Assembly: GCA_048772705.1 (NCBI GenBank)
Contig: JBLWGC010000002.1
Location: 186,001-250,000, forward strand
Length of the DNA: 64,000 nt
Origin: Leidyana gryllorum EB-2025a
Taxonomy: Eukaryota; Apicomplexa
Direction of reading: 5' to 3'
Positions 41,136 through 50,346 of the stretch are shown piece by piece; positions within the stretch are counted from its first letter, which is position 1, and each line of letters opens with the position of its first letter. A model generated the notes under the pieces. The model did not search any database and was not told the origin of the DNA. It saw only the letters and a list, made by a program, of their open reading frames with translations. Made by a program: the position numbers and the translations under genes.

Positions 41136-42409
41136 CTATTGGCGTGGAGCCTTATCATCCGGAGACTCGTCCTTGTATTTCTTCTCAAGGGCACATATTA
41201 AGCGCCACGTAGCTACCACAACGTTGAATTTCACAGGACGGACCTTACGATCGAGAGGTTGAGATTGCGTGTTGTCCAAATGAGAGTTCAGCCCCAAGGC
41301 AGCGAACAGAGCTTCCGAGCTGCTGCTGTATAGTAACGCTTGTGATAGTTGGCCGATAGTCTGACGCAATTGAGGAGATTTCAAGACTTTAGCCACACTC
41401 GCCACGTCTTGTTTCCCGGGTGGCAGGAAACTAGTGAGAATGTATACTTTTCAGTTAGTCATTGGCAACTTACTCGCACAAATCCTTCATAGCTTCCTCG
41501 TCCGTGAGCAAATTGCTCAGTACATCACCTGTCAGTATCTGCTCCAGCGGTCGCACATTCAACGCTCGTCCGCCTGGCTGCTGCTGTTGCTGCAGCATCT
41601 GCTCGGCATGGCGCGCTTGCAATGCTCGTAGCGCCTGATGGATAGATAGATTCGTGTGGTATCGCCCTGAAAGCCTCACCTCGAGAATCACCTGCTGCTG
41701 GCCCGCCAAGTTACCTCCAGTGGGCGCACCTGGTGCGTTAGCGGCCTGTGAAGATGTCTGTTTGGGAGTCTTTGCCGCCGCGCCAGTCTCACCTGCGTAT
41801 CCCCATCGTTCATTTGGTTATCCGAAGCCGCTTGAGGCGGCGATGGCGCTGGAGCTGCGTTGGCGGGGGGTGAGACAACAGGCAGAGTTGCTTGGATTGA
41901 TTCTGTGGGTTCCGCAGCTTCGGCCAAGACAGCCTGGAAGGTTTGGATGTACATCTGGGTGGAAAGTGGGGTTTGGAGGCGAGAACAATGGGTTCCGTTT
42001 ACCTCTGCTTCTTCAACGTCGCCTTCTTGCAGCCAGAAGACTATTTTGTCTGCATCCGGTTGAGTGACGATCAGCCCCCGGCCATCTGTGCAGTTCTTAG
42101 ACTGGTGGATGGTGGCTCCCGGCATGAGCAGCCAGCTGTCAAAGTCATCTTCCGATGCAGAGTCCTCGAGGCCGCGAGTGCACCACTTGAGGATAAAGTA
42201 GCCGGGCTCAGCGCACTGACAGAGCGAGTGGCTTCATTTGAATCGAGGCAGTATAGTATTGACTCACTCTGAAAAGTGATAAGGTCCCTTTGCTGACGAG
42301 AGGAACACAGAGTCCCTGTACGACGAGGCATTTTCCTGCGCGGCAGGAGAGGATCTGACGAGTGAGTGAGGCGGAGCTCTCTTTGTGCGTTACTTACCCT
42401 TTCTTCCAT
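41136..42409 (-). CDS. RPN13: Proteasome ubiquitin receptor Rpn13/ADRM1
   Basis: Seven exons: 42398-42409 (only 12 nt, MEER), 42268-42354, 42003-42215, 41793-41954, 41680-41745, 41474-41634 and 41136-41430 (331 aa). Introns 43, 52, 48, 47, 45 and 43 nt. The N-terminal PRU domain is recognisable: RAGKCLVVQGLCVPLVSKG, FILKW, then IVFWLQEGDVEEAE. The C-terminal DEUBAD domain, which binds Uch37, reads LEQILTGDVLSNLLTDEEAM and LKSPQLRQTIGQLSQALL. The linker is Pro/Ala/Gln-rich, with five consecutive Gln. It is convergent with DMC1 (23 bp between stops), and its start codon is 30 bp from that of prefoldin 1. Confidence 0.88.
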
Positions 42410-42439
42410 CTGGTCAAAGTGGGCGAAAAATTGTAGAAG
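42410..42439. promoter_or_regulatory. 30-bp divergent promoter interval
   Basis: Only 30 bp separate the start codons of RPN13 (minus) and the prefoldin gene (plus). The interval is AT-rich in the middle (GCGAAAAATTGTAG). Core promoter elements must overlap the 5' UTRs or coding regions of both genes. Confidence 0.6.
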
Positions 42440-43045
42440 ATGGCTGGAGGGGAAGCTCCTCTCATCGTCTCGAGCGAGAAGGTGAGTTTCGTTTTGTTAG
42501 ACGTACTGACTGATTCCTACGCAGCTGGCTGAAGCAAAAAGGGACTACAAGAACGCTCATGACCAATTAATCCGCACCAAGAAAATGCTTCTGGATGCTC
42601 TGCACGAGCAAAAGAGGGCAGAGACGGCCAAGGCGGAGGTGAGTGTGTCTTTGAGACTATACATTGCCGAGCAGATTGAGCAATCAGAAAACTGCAAGAC
42701 CTTCGGTCAAGCTGGGAGAGTGTGAGTCAGTTGCCCGCCCTATCGAAACCTAAATTGTGTGTTACAGTTTCATCAATGTGCCGAGGGGTCAGATGCTTGA
42801 GGATTTGAGTGCTACGATAACCTCAAAGACTGAATATCGCAAGCAGTTCCAGGTACGTTGAGTGTGTCGCGAGACAGTATGTTGCTTTTTGGCTCCAAAT
42901 ACAGGAGTTGGAACAAAAGATGGAGGAACGTGTGGCTGAGAAGAAACAAGCTCTGGCCAATGCTCAGGCTGAAGTGCTGAATGAACTTTCTCAGAAACAG
43001 GCCGCTGCCGGCGGTAGTAAAACCGACGAGCCTCCCAAGGCATAG
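42440..43045 (+). CDS. PFDN1: Prefoldin subunit 1-like
   Basis: Five exons: 42440-42481, 42525-42638, 42675-42721, 42768-42852 and 42905-43045 (142 aa). Introns 43, 36, 46 and 52 nt; the 36-nt intron is the shortest accepted here. Beta-type prefoldin layout: an N-terminal helix (AEAKRDYKNAHDQLIRTKKM), a hairpin region with KTFGQAGRVFINVPRGQ (compare the YEGVGRMFI motif of PFDN1), and a C-terminal helix (QELEQKMEERVAEKKQALAN). Prefoldin delivers nascent actin and tubulin to the CCT chaperonin. Assignment to subunit 1 rests on the GR-F motif and length. Confidence 0.75.
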
Positions 43046-43229
43046 ACGGCGGCACCATTGGCTTTGCAATGGACTGTGTGTGCGGATTGTGGTGGTGGTG
43101 TGCTCTTCATCCTCAATGTGCTCGGTTTCTTGTCGAAGAGCCCCGGGACAACACATTGTGCGCTCGCACGATATATGTTCATATTCACCCTCACACACTA
43201 ACTAAATCATTATGAGTTTCTCTTTGTCT

Positions 43230-43264
43230 GGTGAACGAACGAACGAACGATCGATCGATTGATT
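43230..43264. repeat. GAAC/GATC tetranucleotide repeat
   Basis: Four GAAC units followed by GATC and GATT units, between the convergent prefoldin and aminopeptidase genes. Confidence 0.8.
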
Positions 43265-43275
43265 GGCTCTGTCTC

Positions 43276-45550
43276 TCAAAGGGGAGCGCAAGCCTCGGCG
43301 AGCCACTGCACAGCTGAGGTCTTGAGATCATCCGGAACCTTCATAGAGGTGACAAACGGCAATGTCAGCCGATGTACTTCTTGGTGGTACTCATTGATCC
43401 AATCAATTTGCTGCAGGAAGAGTCACTGGCAATCATTGAATTGTAATCCAACTCACCTTTTGGGACAGAAGGGATCTGTCGATGAGTTTGCGGCAGTATG
43501 GAACGCGCGTCAATTGCGCAAATCGCAGGTATTCTTGTCCATTGAAGGCGTGAGGGGTGGAGTTGGGCTCAGCAAACATCAAATTCTCTATCCTGATACC
43601 GAACTGGCCATCCAAATATACTCCGGGTTCGTTGGAAACCACCATTCCAGCGAGCATTAGTGAGTCTGTTTGTCCCACTATATATCGGCTGGTGATAGTT
43701 GGTGGTGCCTCGTGGACTTCGAGGCTATGTCCAACTCCGTGGCCGGTGCCGTGCAGATAGTCCATACCGATCTCCCACAAAGGGCGTCTGGCGAGCAGAT
43801 CGAACTGATGGCCTCGCGTTTTAGCCGTGAAAGAGGTCATGGCGATGTCAACATGACCGATAAGAACGCGAGTGTACAATTCCTTCTGCCAGGCACTGGG
43901 TGTGCCAAAGTGGACGGTACGGGTGATATCGGTGGTTCCACCCTGATAGTGAGCCCCGGAGTCAATCAAATACATCCCGTCGGGGTTGAGACTCTTCGCA
44001 GTCTCTGGCTCGGCTCGGTAATGAATCACCGCCGCGTTGCTGTCAACCCCACTGATGCAGGGGAACGACAACGCCACGTAGTTTGGCTGAATGGACCGGA
44101 AATAGTCGAGTTTCGCCGAAGCTGTCGCCTCTGTGTGCTGACGGAGTGCAGCGGGAGTCATCGTATCGAGCCAAGCCAAGTATACAATAACAGCCGACGC
44201 ATCTTCCAGATGTGCATCAATCATTCCAGCAATCTCTGTCGCATTCTTGATGCCTTTGGCCTCCTTTATCGGACTGCTCTGCTCCAAATACAGCTCCTGG
44301 GCACTCTCAGTGGCCACACTGGCCTTAGCCAGTTGGTTCAGAGCGACGTTCACACTGCTGTCGATCCACACGCCGTTTATAGCGTCAGTCTGGGACTGTT
44401 TGATGATCGTCGGCAGATCACCAGCAATGTTAGAATACTCCTTCACCGTCACTCCGCAACTGTCCAAAGCCTTACGAGCGTCTTTCTCCAGACGGTCAGC
44501 AATATTCAAATACAGAAAGGCCTTATCCTGAGTCACCAGACCGTAACTCAGGAATATACGGCTGTAAGGAGCATCCAAACCGCGCAGGTTGAACAGCCAC
44601 GCCACTTCGCCCAGAGCCGCAACAATCAGCGTAGACATCTTCTTATCTGCCATTTTCTGGCGAAGACGAGTCAGTTTGTCCTCAACGGTCTCTCCAGCAT
44701 AAATGTCCTTCATCAACACCACAGGCACACTCGGGTACTTGGGCCGGGTCCCGTCCGCGTTCCACACACGATCCACCAGATTGTCCTGACCCTTTTCGAT
44801 ACCCTCCATCACCTTGAGGTCTTCGCATTTACCCTCGAGAGTCTGGAAACTCTCTCCACAACCGCGGTGAATGGGCACCAACTTGACGTTGTGTCCCTCC
44901 AACTCCGCTGATACGTCCTTCAGCCACTGCACTGTGTGCACATAAGGGTCAAATCCCACACGGTAACTTCGACCTTGATACTCTCCTCCTCGGGTACGCA
45001 GAAACTCTGGAATCGTGGGACATCCTGGAGTTCCGGAACGCTTCAACTCCCACAACTTGTTGTCCAACTGACGCTCGGCTTGCAGGAAGTAACGCCCATC
45101 GGTCCACAGATGTGCTGTGGTCAATTCAATCACAGCAGTACCCGCACTCCCGGTAAATCCCGTCATGTACTCCCGCCGGGCATCAGCTGGCACTGGATAT
45201 TCACTGTCATGAGCGTCAGTAGTCGGTACGAAATAGGCGTCAAGTTGATACTTGCCCAGTTCCTTCCTCAAGAGGTCAAGCTTAGTCTTGTTGTCAAACC
45301 CCATCTTGGCACCTATGCTGAAAGCGAAAGACTCTGTGGTACGACGAACACCAGCAACCGGCTTTGGATAATTCGATTGGGTAGCGAACAATGTCTCAGG
45401 AGGTAAAGCTTCACTCGATCTCCAGACTTCTTCGTATCGCTTCTCAGGACGAATCCGAAAGAACGAACTGTAATATCCCAAAGGATTTTCGCTTATGGGA
45501 AATCCTTCACACAGCCACCACAAGTTGAGAGCAACAGCACACAACAACAT
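43276..45550 (-). CDS. Secreted Xaa-Pro aminopeptidase (M24B)
   Basis: Two exons: 43457-45550 and 43276-43410, intron 46 nt; 742 aa. It removes N-terminal residues preceding proline. The signal peptide (LLCAVALNLWWLCEG) points to secretion or the endomembrane system. Creatinase-type N domains (LRKELGKYQLDAYFVPTTDA, YMTGFTGSAGTAV, WTDGRYFLQAERQL) precede the pita-bread catalytic domain. Metal ligands are present: two Asp (DSGAHYQGGTTDITRT), His (HGTGHGVGHSLEVHE), Glu (NEPGVYLDGQFGIRIEN, both Glu). The second exon adds QWLAEACAPL. The length is typical of APP1/XPNPEP with an N-terminal extension of ~80 residues. Confidence 0.92.
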
Positions 45551-45982
45551 TCTCCGTTTTTGACCTTACCACCGACAAGAGACGCGGGAACTATGGATCC
45601 ATTGTCGCCAGGTGTCTCTGAAATGCCATTCTGCTGTCTGACTTTCCACTTTGCCACCGTAGAAATCTGGGATCGCACCGCGGTCAGCCAGCCGCACACG
45701 TGTGTGATGGACTTGAAAGGTGGAGGAGCCTCTGCTTTAGCTTCAACGCTGCGAAGTTTACTTGTTACCAGTGACGTTGTCACCACAACCCCATTGAGAC
45801 GTTGGTGGTCATCAACGGAGTTGCGGTGGACGGTCACCAAATATGCCTGAGGGCAGGAAGTATTGCTGCTACTTAAGGTCGTATGTTGGAATTGCTACGT
45901 TATGCTAGTTGTTGTTGTACCTTTTCTTCCTTCGAGGGAAGTTGAGGATACTGAATTTGTGGCGTGCAGACAGGTGTGTAAT
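45551..45982. other. Intergenic region upstream of the aminopeptidase
   Basis: 432 bp between two minus-strand genes. It contains the aminopeptidase promoter side; small ORFs overlap on both strands and none is supported. Confidence 0.4.
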
Positions 45983-47755
45983 TTAACGATATCTGGTGGG
46001 TTGAGGAGAGTCGTTGCTGTCGGGTGGTGACTCATTGCTGTCTGGAGGTGACTCGTTGCTGTCTGGTGGTGACTCGTTGCTGTCTGGTGGTGACTCGTTG
46101 CTGTTGGGCGAGTCATTTTCGGGAGATGCGGACTGCGGAGACTCCTCTGAGGGGGGTGTATCGTCGCTGTTGGGTTCCTTGCTGGAGCTACTATCGTCTG
46201 AGGGGGGTGATATGCGTGGGGCTGGTGTGGATTCGGGGGAGACGCTATCGAAGCCGGAGCGGTGAGGGATTGCGTAGAGGTCGGGGCTGGGATCTGGGCT
46301 GCCGCTGCTGCCACTACTGCTGCTGTCATCGGGGCTGATACTATTTGTGTCATAATCTGGATCTGAGGGGTAGGTGGAGGGGCTGCTTTCCTCTGAGTCC
46401 AAAATATGTTGTCTGCGATCGCCGAGGTGGGGTTCCATGGCATTGTGTCTCCAGCAGCCGTTTCCGGGTTTCTCGAACCAGTTGTATTCGCCGGCTGGTT
46501 CGCGTTTTTCTTCGTCGTCGATGTAGAAAGTGGTTCTGGTCCATTTGGTGCCACTGATCTGTTGGTATTCCCATTGTTCTTTGGCGAGTTTCTCGAAGAA
46601 GGGGTCTCTGGGGTCGACTTTGCGGCTGACGATGCGTCCGACTTGGACATAGGAAGCTCTGCCTTTGCAGCTTCTGAGCACCTCTGCGAAGAACTGGTGG
46701 ACGCGGCGGTCCGGGAGGGCGATTTTGTTGGTTTGGTCGACGAGTTTGATGACTTCACATTTCTTGGGGCTGAGGTCGGCGGGGAGGGGGGCGACTGTGA
46801 AGGAGCGAGTGCTCTGGTAGTAGCTAAGGAGGTAAATGGGGTATCCCGTCTTTGTATAGATGGCTGCGAACTGGACGTCGCTGTCGCGTTTGTTGTATTT
46901 GGAGGTGATGATGAGCGGCTGATTGTCGGGGAGGAGCTTCAAGCGGAGGGCGTCGGTGACAAAGGCGGCGTGATCGTCCATGGCTTTGATAATGTCGTAG
47001 TCTTTGGTGTCTGCGACGGCGGGGTCATCCGTGGCCATGAACCAACTGGGGTTGGAGCGGATCTCTTTGCGGCACCAGCAGCAAAGGCCGGTGGGTTTGA
47101 CGTAAAAGAGGATTCCGCGGGTCTCTGGGTACTGTCGGGAGGCCTCTCCGAAGGTGCTGGTTATCGTCAGACGGTCGTCGCCTTTGTACAAGTGGTCGTC
47201 CACGATGAAATCAAAGTTGCGTAATTTGATATTCTCGATACCAATGTTCTTCATCAAGTACTGATCGGAGATGTAATACTCTTCGCGAGCGGCTATCTGA
47301 CGATCCATAAAGACGATCGACGGGGGCCGCCCTTTGTCCGGGCTCGTCAAGAAAATCTTCTTGCAGTCAGATGGGAACCCCTCCTGACACAACACGGCCA
47401 CCAACAGATTGATGTTAAACAGCAGAGCGTGTTTCAGAGACTCCTCTCCCTGTTCCGACGTGAAAATCTCCCAATGATCGCTCCCGTCAGCCAACGCCAA
47501 CGCAAACAGCCGACCGCCCGCTGTGCTCAATCTGATCACCGGAAGCAACGGACACACCGGGGGAATGTCTTTGTCACCACCCAGAAACGCCCATCCACCC
47601 GGCCAGATCTCCACCAAAATCCTACCGTACTCGGCAGCCCAATGATCACTCACAATCATTGACGAGTCCATATCCTGCACATCAAAACCCTCCTTCCGCC
47701 ACGCATTCGGAATGGCCGTCGCACCAATATTGGCTATATACTTTCGCTGCGTCAT
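45983..47755 (-). CDS. Unknown 590-aa protein with Ser/Pro/Asp repeat tail
   Basis: Single exon. Residues ~1-430 look globular with mixed alpha/beta content (VEIWPGGWAFLGGDKDIPP, KIFLTSPDKGRPPSIVFMD, FYVKPTGLCCWCRKE) and no signal or TM. The last ~130 residues are low-complexity and acidic, ending in four consecutive NESPPDS heptapeptides plus variants. These are encoded by a 21-bp minisatellite (about 46,010-46,115). No family recognised. Ser-Pro sites in the tail could be phosphorylated. Confidence 0.7.
   Translation of the reverse strand: MTQRKYIANIGATAIPNAWRKEGFDVQDMDSSMIVSDHWAAEYGRILVEIWPGGWAFLGGDKDIPPVCPLLPVIRLSTAGGRLFALALADGSDHWEIFTSEQGEESLKHALLFNINLLVAVLCQEGFPSDCKKIFLTSPDKGRPPSIVFMDRQIAAREEYYISDQYLMKNIGIENIKLRNFDFIVDDHLYKGDDRLTITSTFGEASRQYPETRGILFYVKPTGLCCWCRKEIRSNPSWFMATDDPAVADTKDYDIIKAMDDHAAFVTDALRLKLLPDNQPLIITSKYNKRDSDVQFAAIYTKTGYPIYLLSYYQSTRSFTVAPLPADLSPKKCEVIKLVDQTNKIALPDRRVHQFFAEVLRSCKGRASYVQVGRIVSRKVDPRDPFFEKLAKEQWEYQQISGTKWTRTTFYIDDEEKREPAGEYNWFEKPGNGCWRHNAMEPHLGDRRQHILDSEESSPSTYPSDPDYDTNSISPDDSSSSGSSGSPDPSPDLYAIPHRSGFDSVSPESTPAPRISPPSDDSSSSKEPNSDDTPPSEESPQSASPENDSPNSNESPPDSNESPPDSNESPPDSNESPPDSNDSPQPTRYR
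46010..46115. repeat. 21-bp minisatellite encoding NESPPDS repeats
   Basis: Four to five tandem 21-bp units (CTGTCTGGTGGTGACTCGTTG on the plus strand as the common phase, with minor variants). All are in frame with the 590-aa protein. Confidence 0.85.
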
Positions 47756-47818
47756 ATGTGTACTGCCTCCAGATCTTCAAAGTAATGTGTCAATAAACTT
47801 CTCATTTCACATGCAACC

Positions 47819-47880
47819 CTTCGACACTCAGACACATACGACACTCAGACACAGTGAACCTTTGGACACTCAGACACACT
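47819..47880. repeat. Degenerate ACACTCAGACACA repeats
   Basis: Three or more spaced copies of a GACACTCAGACACA unit lie just upstream of the 590-aa gene (minus strand), in its presumed 5' region. Confidence 0.7.
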
Positions 47881-48011
47881 ATGGTGAGGGGATTTGAAGG
47901 GGTTTGAGGGGATTTGAGGGTTTGAATAAATTTGAGAGTCGGTTTTGTTCTCATCACGTAACGAACGTGGCACTACCATAAAAAGTAACCCTGCCATACC
48001 GCTTCCTCTCC

Positions 48012-49070
48012 TCAGTTGGCGGTGGCGTGGCTCCCCTTAACGTCGATGACGAAGCGGAATTTCACGTCACTCTTCAGAACGCGTTCGTAGGCTTCGTTGA
48101 TATATTCGCCTTTGATGACTTCGATCACCGGAAGCACTTTGTTCTCTCCACAAAAGTCGAGCATCTCCTGCGTCTCTGGGATGCCACCAATGCAGGACCC
48201 CAGAATCTGACGCCGTTTCATCAATAAGGCGAACGCGGGGAGGCTGTCGGGTTCGGCGGTGGGCGGGGCGCCCACCACGATATAGGTGCCGTCTCTCTTG
48301 AGCAGGTTCAGGAACTTGTCCAGAGCCTTCTTGTTGGACACAGTGTCGATGACGACGTCCAGAGATTGGACCTTCGAGGCGTATTCCTCCTCAGTCACCA
48401 AAAAGTCCGTGGCGCCCAGCGACTTGGCCAACTCTCTCTTTGCATCCGAACGAGACAGCACAGTGACTTCGTTGCCAAAGGCAGCGGCAAATTGCAGAGC
48501 CATGTGCCCCAACCCCCCGAGGCCCACAACCCCGACTTTCTTGCCGCCCTTCTTCAGTCCGCAATGGTTCAGCGGCGAATAAGTGGTAATTCCCGCACAC
48601 AGCAACGGGGCCGCGCGATCTAAGGGGAGGGAATCTGGGATCCGTAGGACAAAGTCTTCCGGGACAACGACATACTTCCCATACCCGCCTTGGGTCCGCT
48701 CGCCGTCCGGCAGAGTAGTGCCATAAGTGAGCTCGGCACCATTGCAGTATTGTTGTAAACCCTCCGAACAGTCTTCACATTTGCGACAACTGCCAACCAA
48801 ACAGCCAACACCTACGCGGTCGCCTTCCTTGAATTTGGTTACATCGGCTCCCACTTTGCTCACAACGCCGGTAAACTCGTGACCCGGCACCAACGGATAG
48901 GTGCTCGGGAACCACTCATCGCGCACAGAGTGAATGTCAGAGTGACAAATGCCACAGTAAGCAACTTCGATCAAAACATCGTTGGGACGCGGGTCACGGA
49001 TCTCGTACTTCCACGGGGCCAAAGGAGCGCTGGCAGCGGGAGCGGCAAATCCAACGTTCTCAACGGGCAT
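48012..49070 (-). CDS. Zinc-dependent alcohol dehydrogenase (cinnamyl-ADH/YahK type)
   Basis: 352 aa, the usual length. NADP(H)-dependent aldehyde/alcohol interconversion. Catalytic zinc ligands: Cys in YCGICHSDIH, His-Glu in VPGHEFTGVV, and a Cys in the second domain (PLLCAGITTYSPL). Structural zinc cysteines: GSCRKCEDCSEGLQQYC. Rossmann motif VGVVGLGGLGHMALQFA; the residues that follow (VLSRSDAKRE) fit NADP preference. The sequence is close to bacterial YahK/AdhC and plant CAD types, so transfer from bacteria is possible, but base composition is not unusual here. Confidence 0.93.
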   Translation of the reverse strand: MPVENVGFAAPAASAPLAPWKYEIRDPRPNDVLIEVAYCGICHSDIHSVRDEWFPSTYPLVPGHEFTGVVSKVGADVTKFKEGDRVGVGCLVGSCRKCEDCSEGLQQYCNGAELTYGTTLPDGERTQGGYGKYVVVPEDFVLRIPDSLPLDRAAPLLCAGITTYSPLNHCGLKKGGKKVGVVGLGGLGHMALQFAAAFGNEVTVLSRSDAKRELAKSLGATDFLVTEEEYASKVQSLDVVIDTVSNKKALDKFLNLLKRDGTYIVVGAPPTAEPDSLPAFALLMKRRQILGSCIGGIPETQEMLDFCGENKVLPVIEVIKGEYINEAYERVLKSDVKFRFVIDVKGSHATAN

Positions 49071-49536
49071 TTGCGATTACGGAATGAACGAACGAGTGAC
49101 TGTGAGTGAGTGATAGCACTGAATAAATCTCTCATCAAAGGCGACGGCATGTCTCTGTCCCATTGGGACACCACACTGTCCCAAGAGCCTTTCTGGCGCT
49201 CACTGTTTGTCCCATCAGCCATTCTTCTACTCACTCACACCCGAGACACAACGAGCATTAGAACTGACTTTAGTAACAAAACTCAACTTACCTGCGGGGT
49301 GCAGTGGCTCGATCAAGAAGCGGCCCGCAGACAGAGGAGCAAACCATTGCACGGATAACCGGTGTTGTGATTCTGTCGGAAGGGCCACATTCGTTGGGCC
49401 TTCCACCTGAGATTTTCTGGGAGGGCGGACGAGGCTTGTCTCGGCGCCGACGAAACCCCGAGTTTTAAAAACTAGGGTTTGTCAAGTGTTCGAATTATAT
49501 TGATCAACAGTTTGCGCTCGCGCAACTATCGCCCAA
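49071..49536. other. Divergent intergenic region
   Basis: 466 bp between ADH (minus) and the next plus-strand gene. On the minus strand near 49,290 a CGCAG|GTAAGT site is followed within 30 nt by TCAG, so a 5' UTR intron of the ADH transcript is possible. No other feature. Confidence 0.35.
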
Positions 49537-50346
49537 ATGGCGCTGCAGAGGAAAATCAATGTAATGATACGAGTGGCTGCACTGGAAAAGAACAGTGTGG
49601 AGACTTTGGCCCTACCGAAACAACGACGACGCTCGTCCGCTAGTAGTATGTCAAGACAGGGACAACTCGCGCAAACGAAGAAGCTGACTGCTACGGACGC
49701 GGCTTATATGGGAAACAACAAGTATTTGCGCGCTATTGTTTGTACACCGCCCGCCAGACCGCCGGAATGGGTGTGTGTGGAGCGCGTGCGTCAGCAACTC
49801 ATGTCTGCGCCGTGTCGTTTGCGGGCTCACAGATCGCCGCCGACGGCTAATATGGCGCAATTGAACGTTAGAAAGCGGCAATTAAACTCGAATTTACCGC
49901 CGCAGGGGAAACCAGAAATTCCGCCATTTCCAGTGGGAACCTCTTCAAGACTGAGTTTCGAGAATTTGATTGTTAATCGTTTCATCTCCTACAATGACAC
50001 TCACCCCTTTGAGGGTGGGGCCTCGCGTCAAACGACTACGGCGACCACATCGACTGATCTGTCGAGTGTTATACAGAACGGATTGAGGATTTGGGCGCGA
50101 AATAACGCGCAGAACGGAGGCTCGTGTGTGGGTTGTGGACTGAGTGACGCGGCTGAGTCTCCAGTCTCAGCGCCGCGCACGACTGTGCGCGAGCAATGCG
50201 AGGTCGCGCGCGCGCGCGACCGCAAAGAAAAGCGATCTGAAAGTCAAAGGGACACACAACCGCGTCAAATTCCCGTTCGACGAAAGGAGGCTCGGATATG
50301 GGCATTTCTGCGCAAGTTGGGCGCACTTCTGATGTTTCGGGTGTGA
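49537..50346 (+). CDS. Unknown basic 269-aa ORF overlapping the ankyrin gene
   Basis: Begins MALQRKINVMIRVAAL and is rich in Arg, Gln, Ser and Thr, with no recognised domain. Its last 49 nt overlap the start of the downstream long ORF in another frame. It may be a separate short gene, or an upstream exon joined to the ankyrin ORF by an intron I could not place. The GC-rich run near 50,210 (alternating CG) codes for RARDRK. Confidence 0.4.
   Translation: MALQRKINVMIRVAALEKNSVETLALPKQRRRSSASSMSRQGQLAQTKKLTATDAAYMGNNKYLRAIVCTPPARPPEWVCVERVRQQLMSAPCRLRAHRSPPTANMAQLNVRKRQLNSNLPPQGKPEIPPFPVGTSSRLSFENLIVNRFISYNDTHPFEGGASRQTTTATTSTDLSSVIQNGLRIWARNNAQNGGSCVGCGLSDAAESPVSAPRTTVREQCEVARARDRKEKRSESQRDTQPRQIPVRRKEARIWAFLRKLGALLMFRV

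Noticed and set aside
43670-44911. 413-aa plus-strand ORF
   Set aside because: Antisense to the Xaa-Pro aminopeptidase, which has all catalytic motifs on the minus strand.
46406-47224. 272-aa plus-strand ORF
   Set aside because: Opposite strand of the 590-aa protein; no start context or domain.
48012-49070. Alcohol dehydrogenase as a recent bacterial transfer
   Set aside because: The family is common in bacteria, but eukaryotic CAD-type homologues exist and base composition matches neighbours; a tree would be needed.
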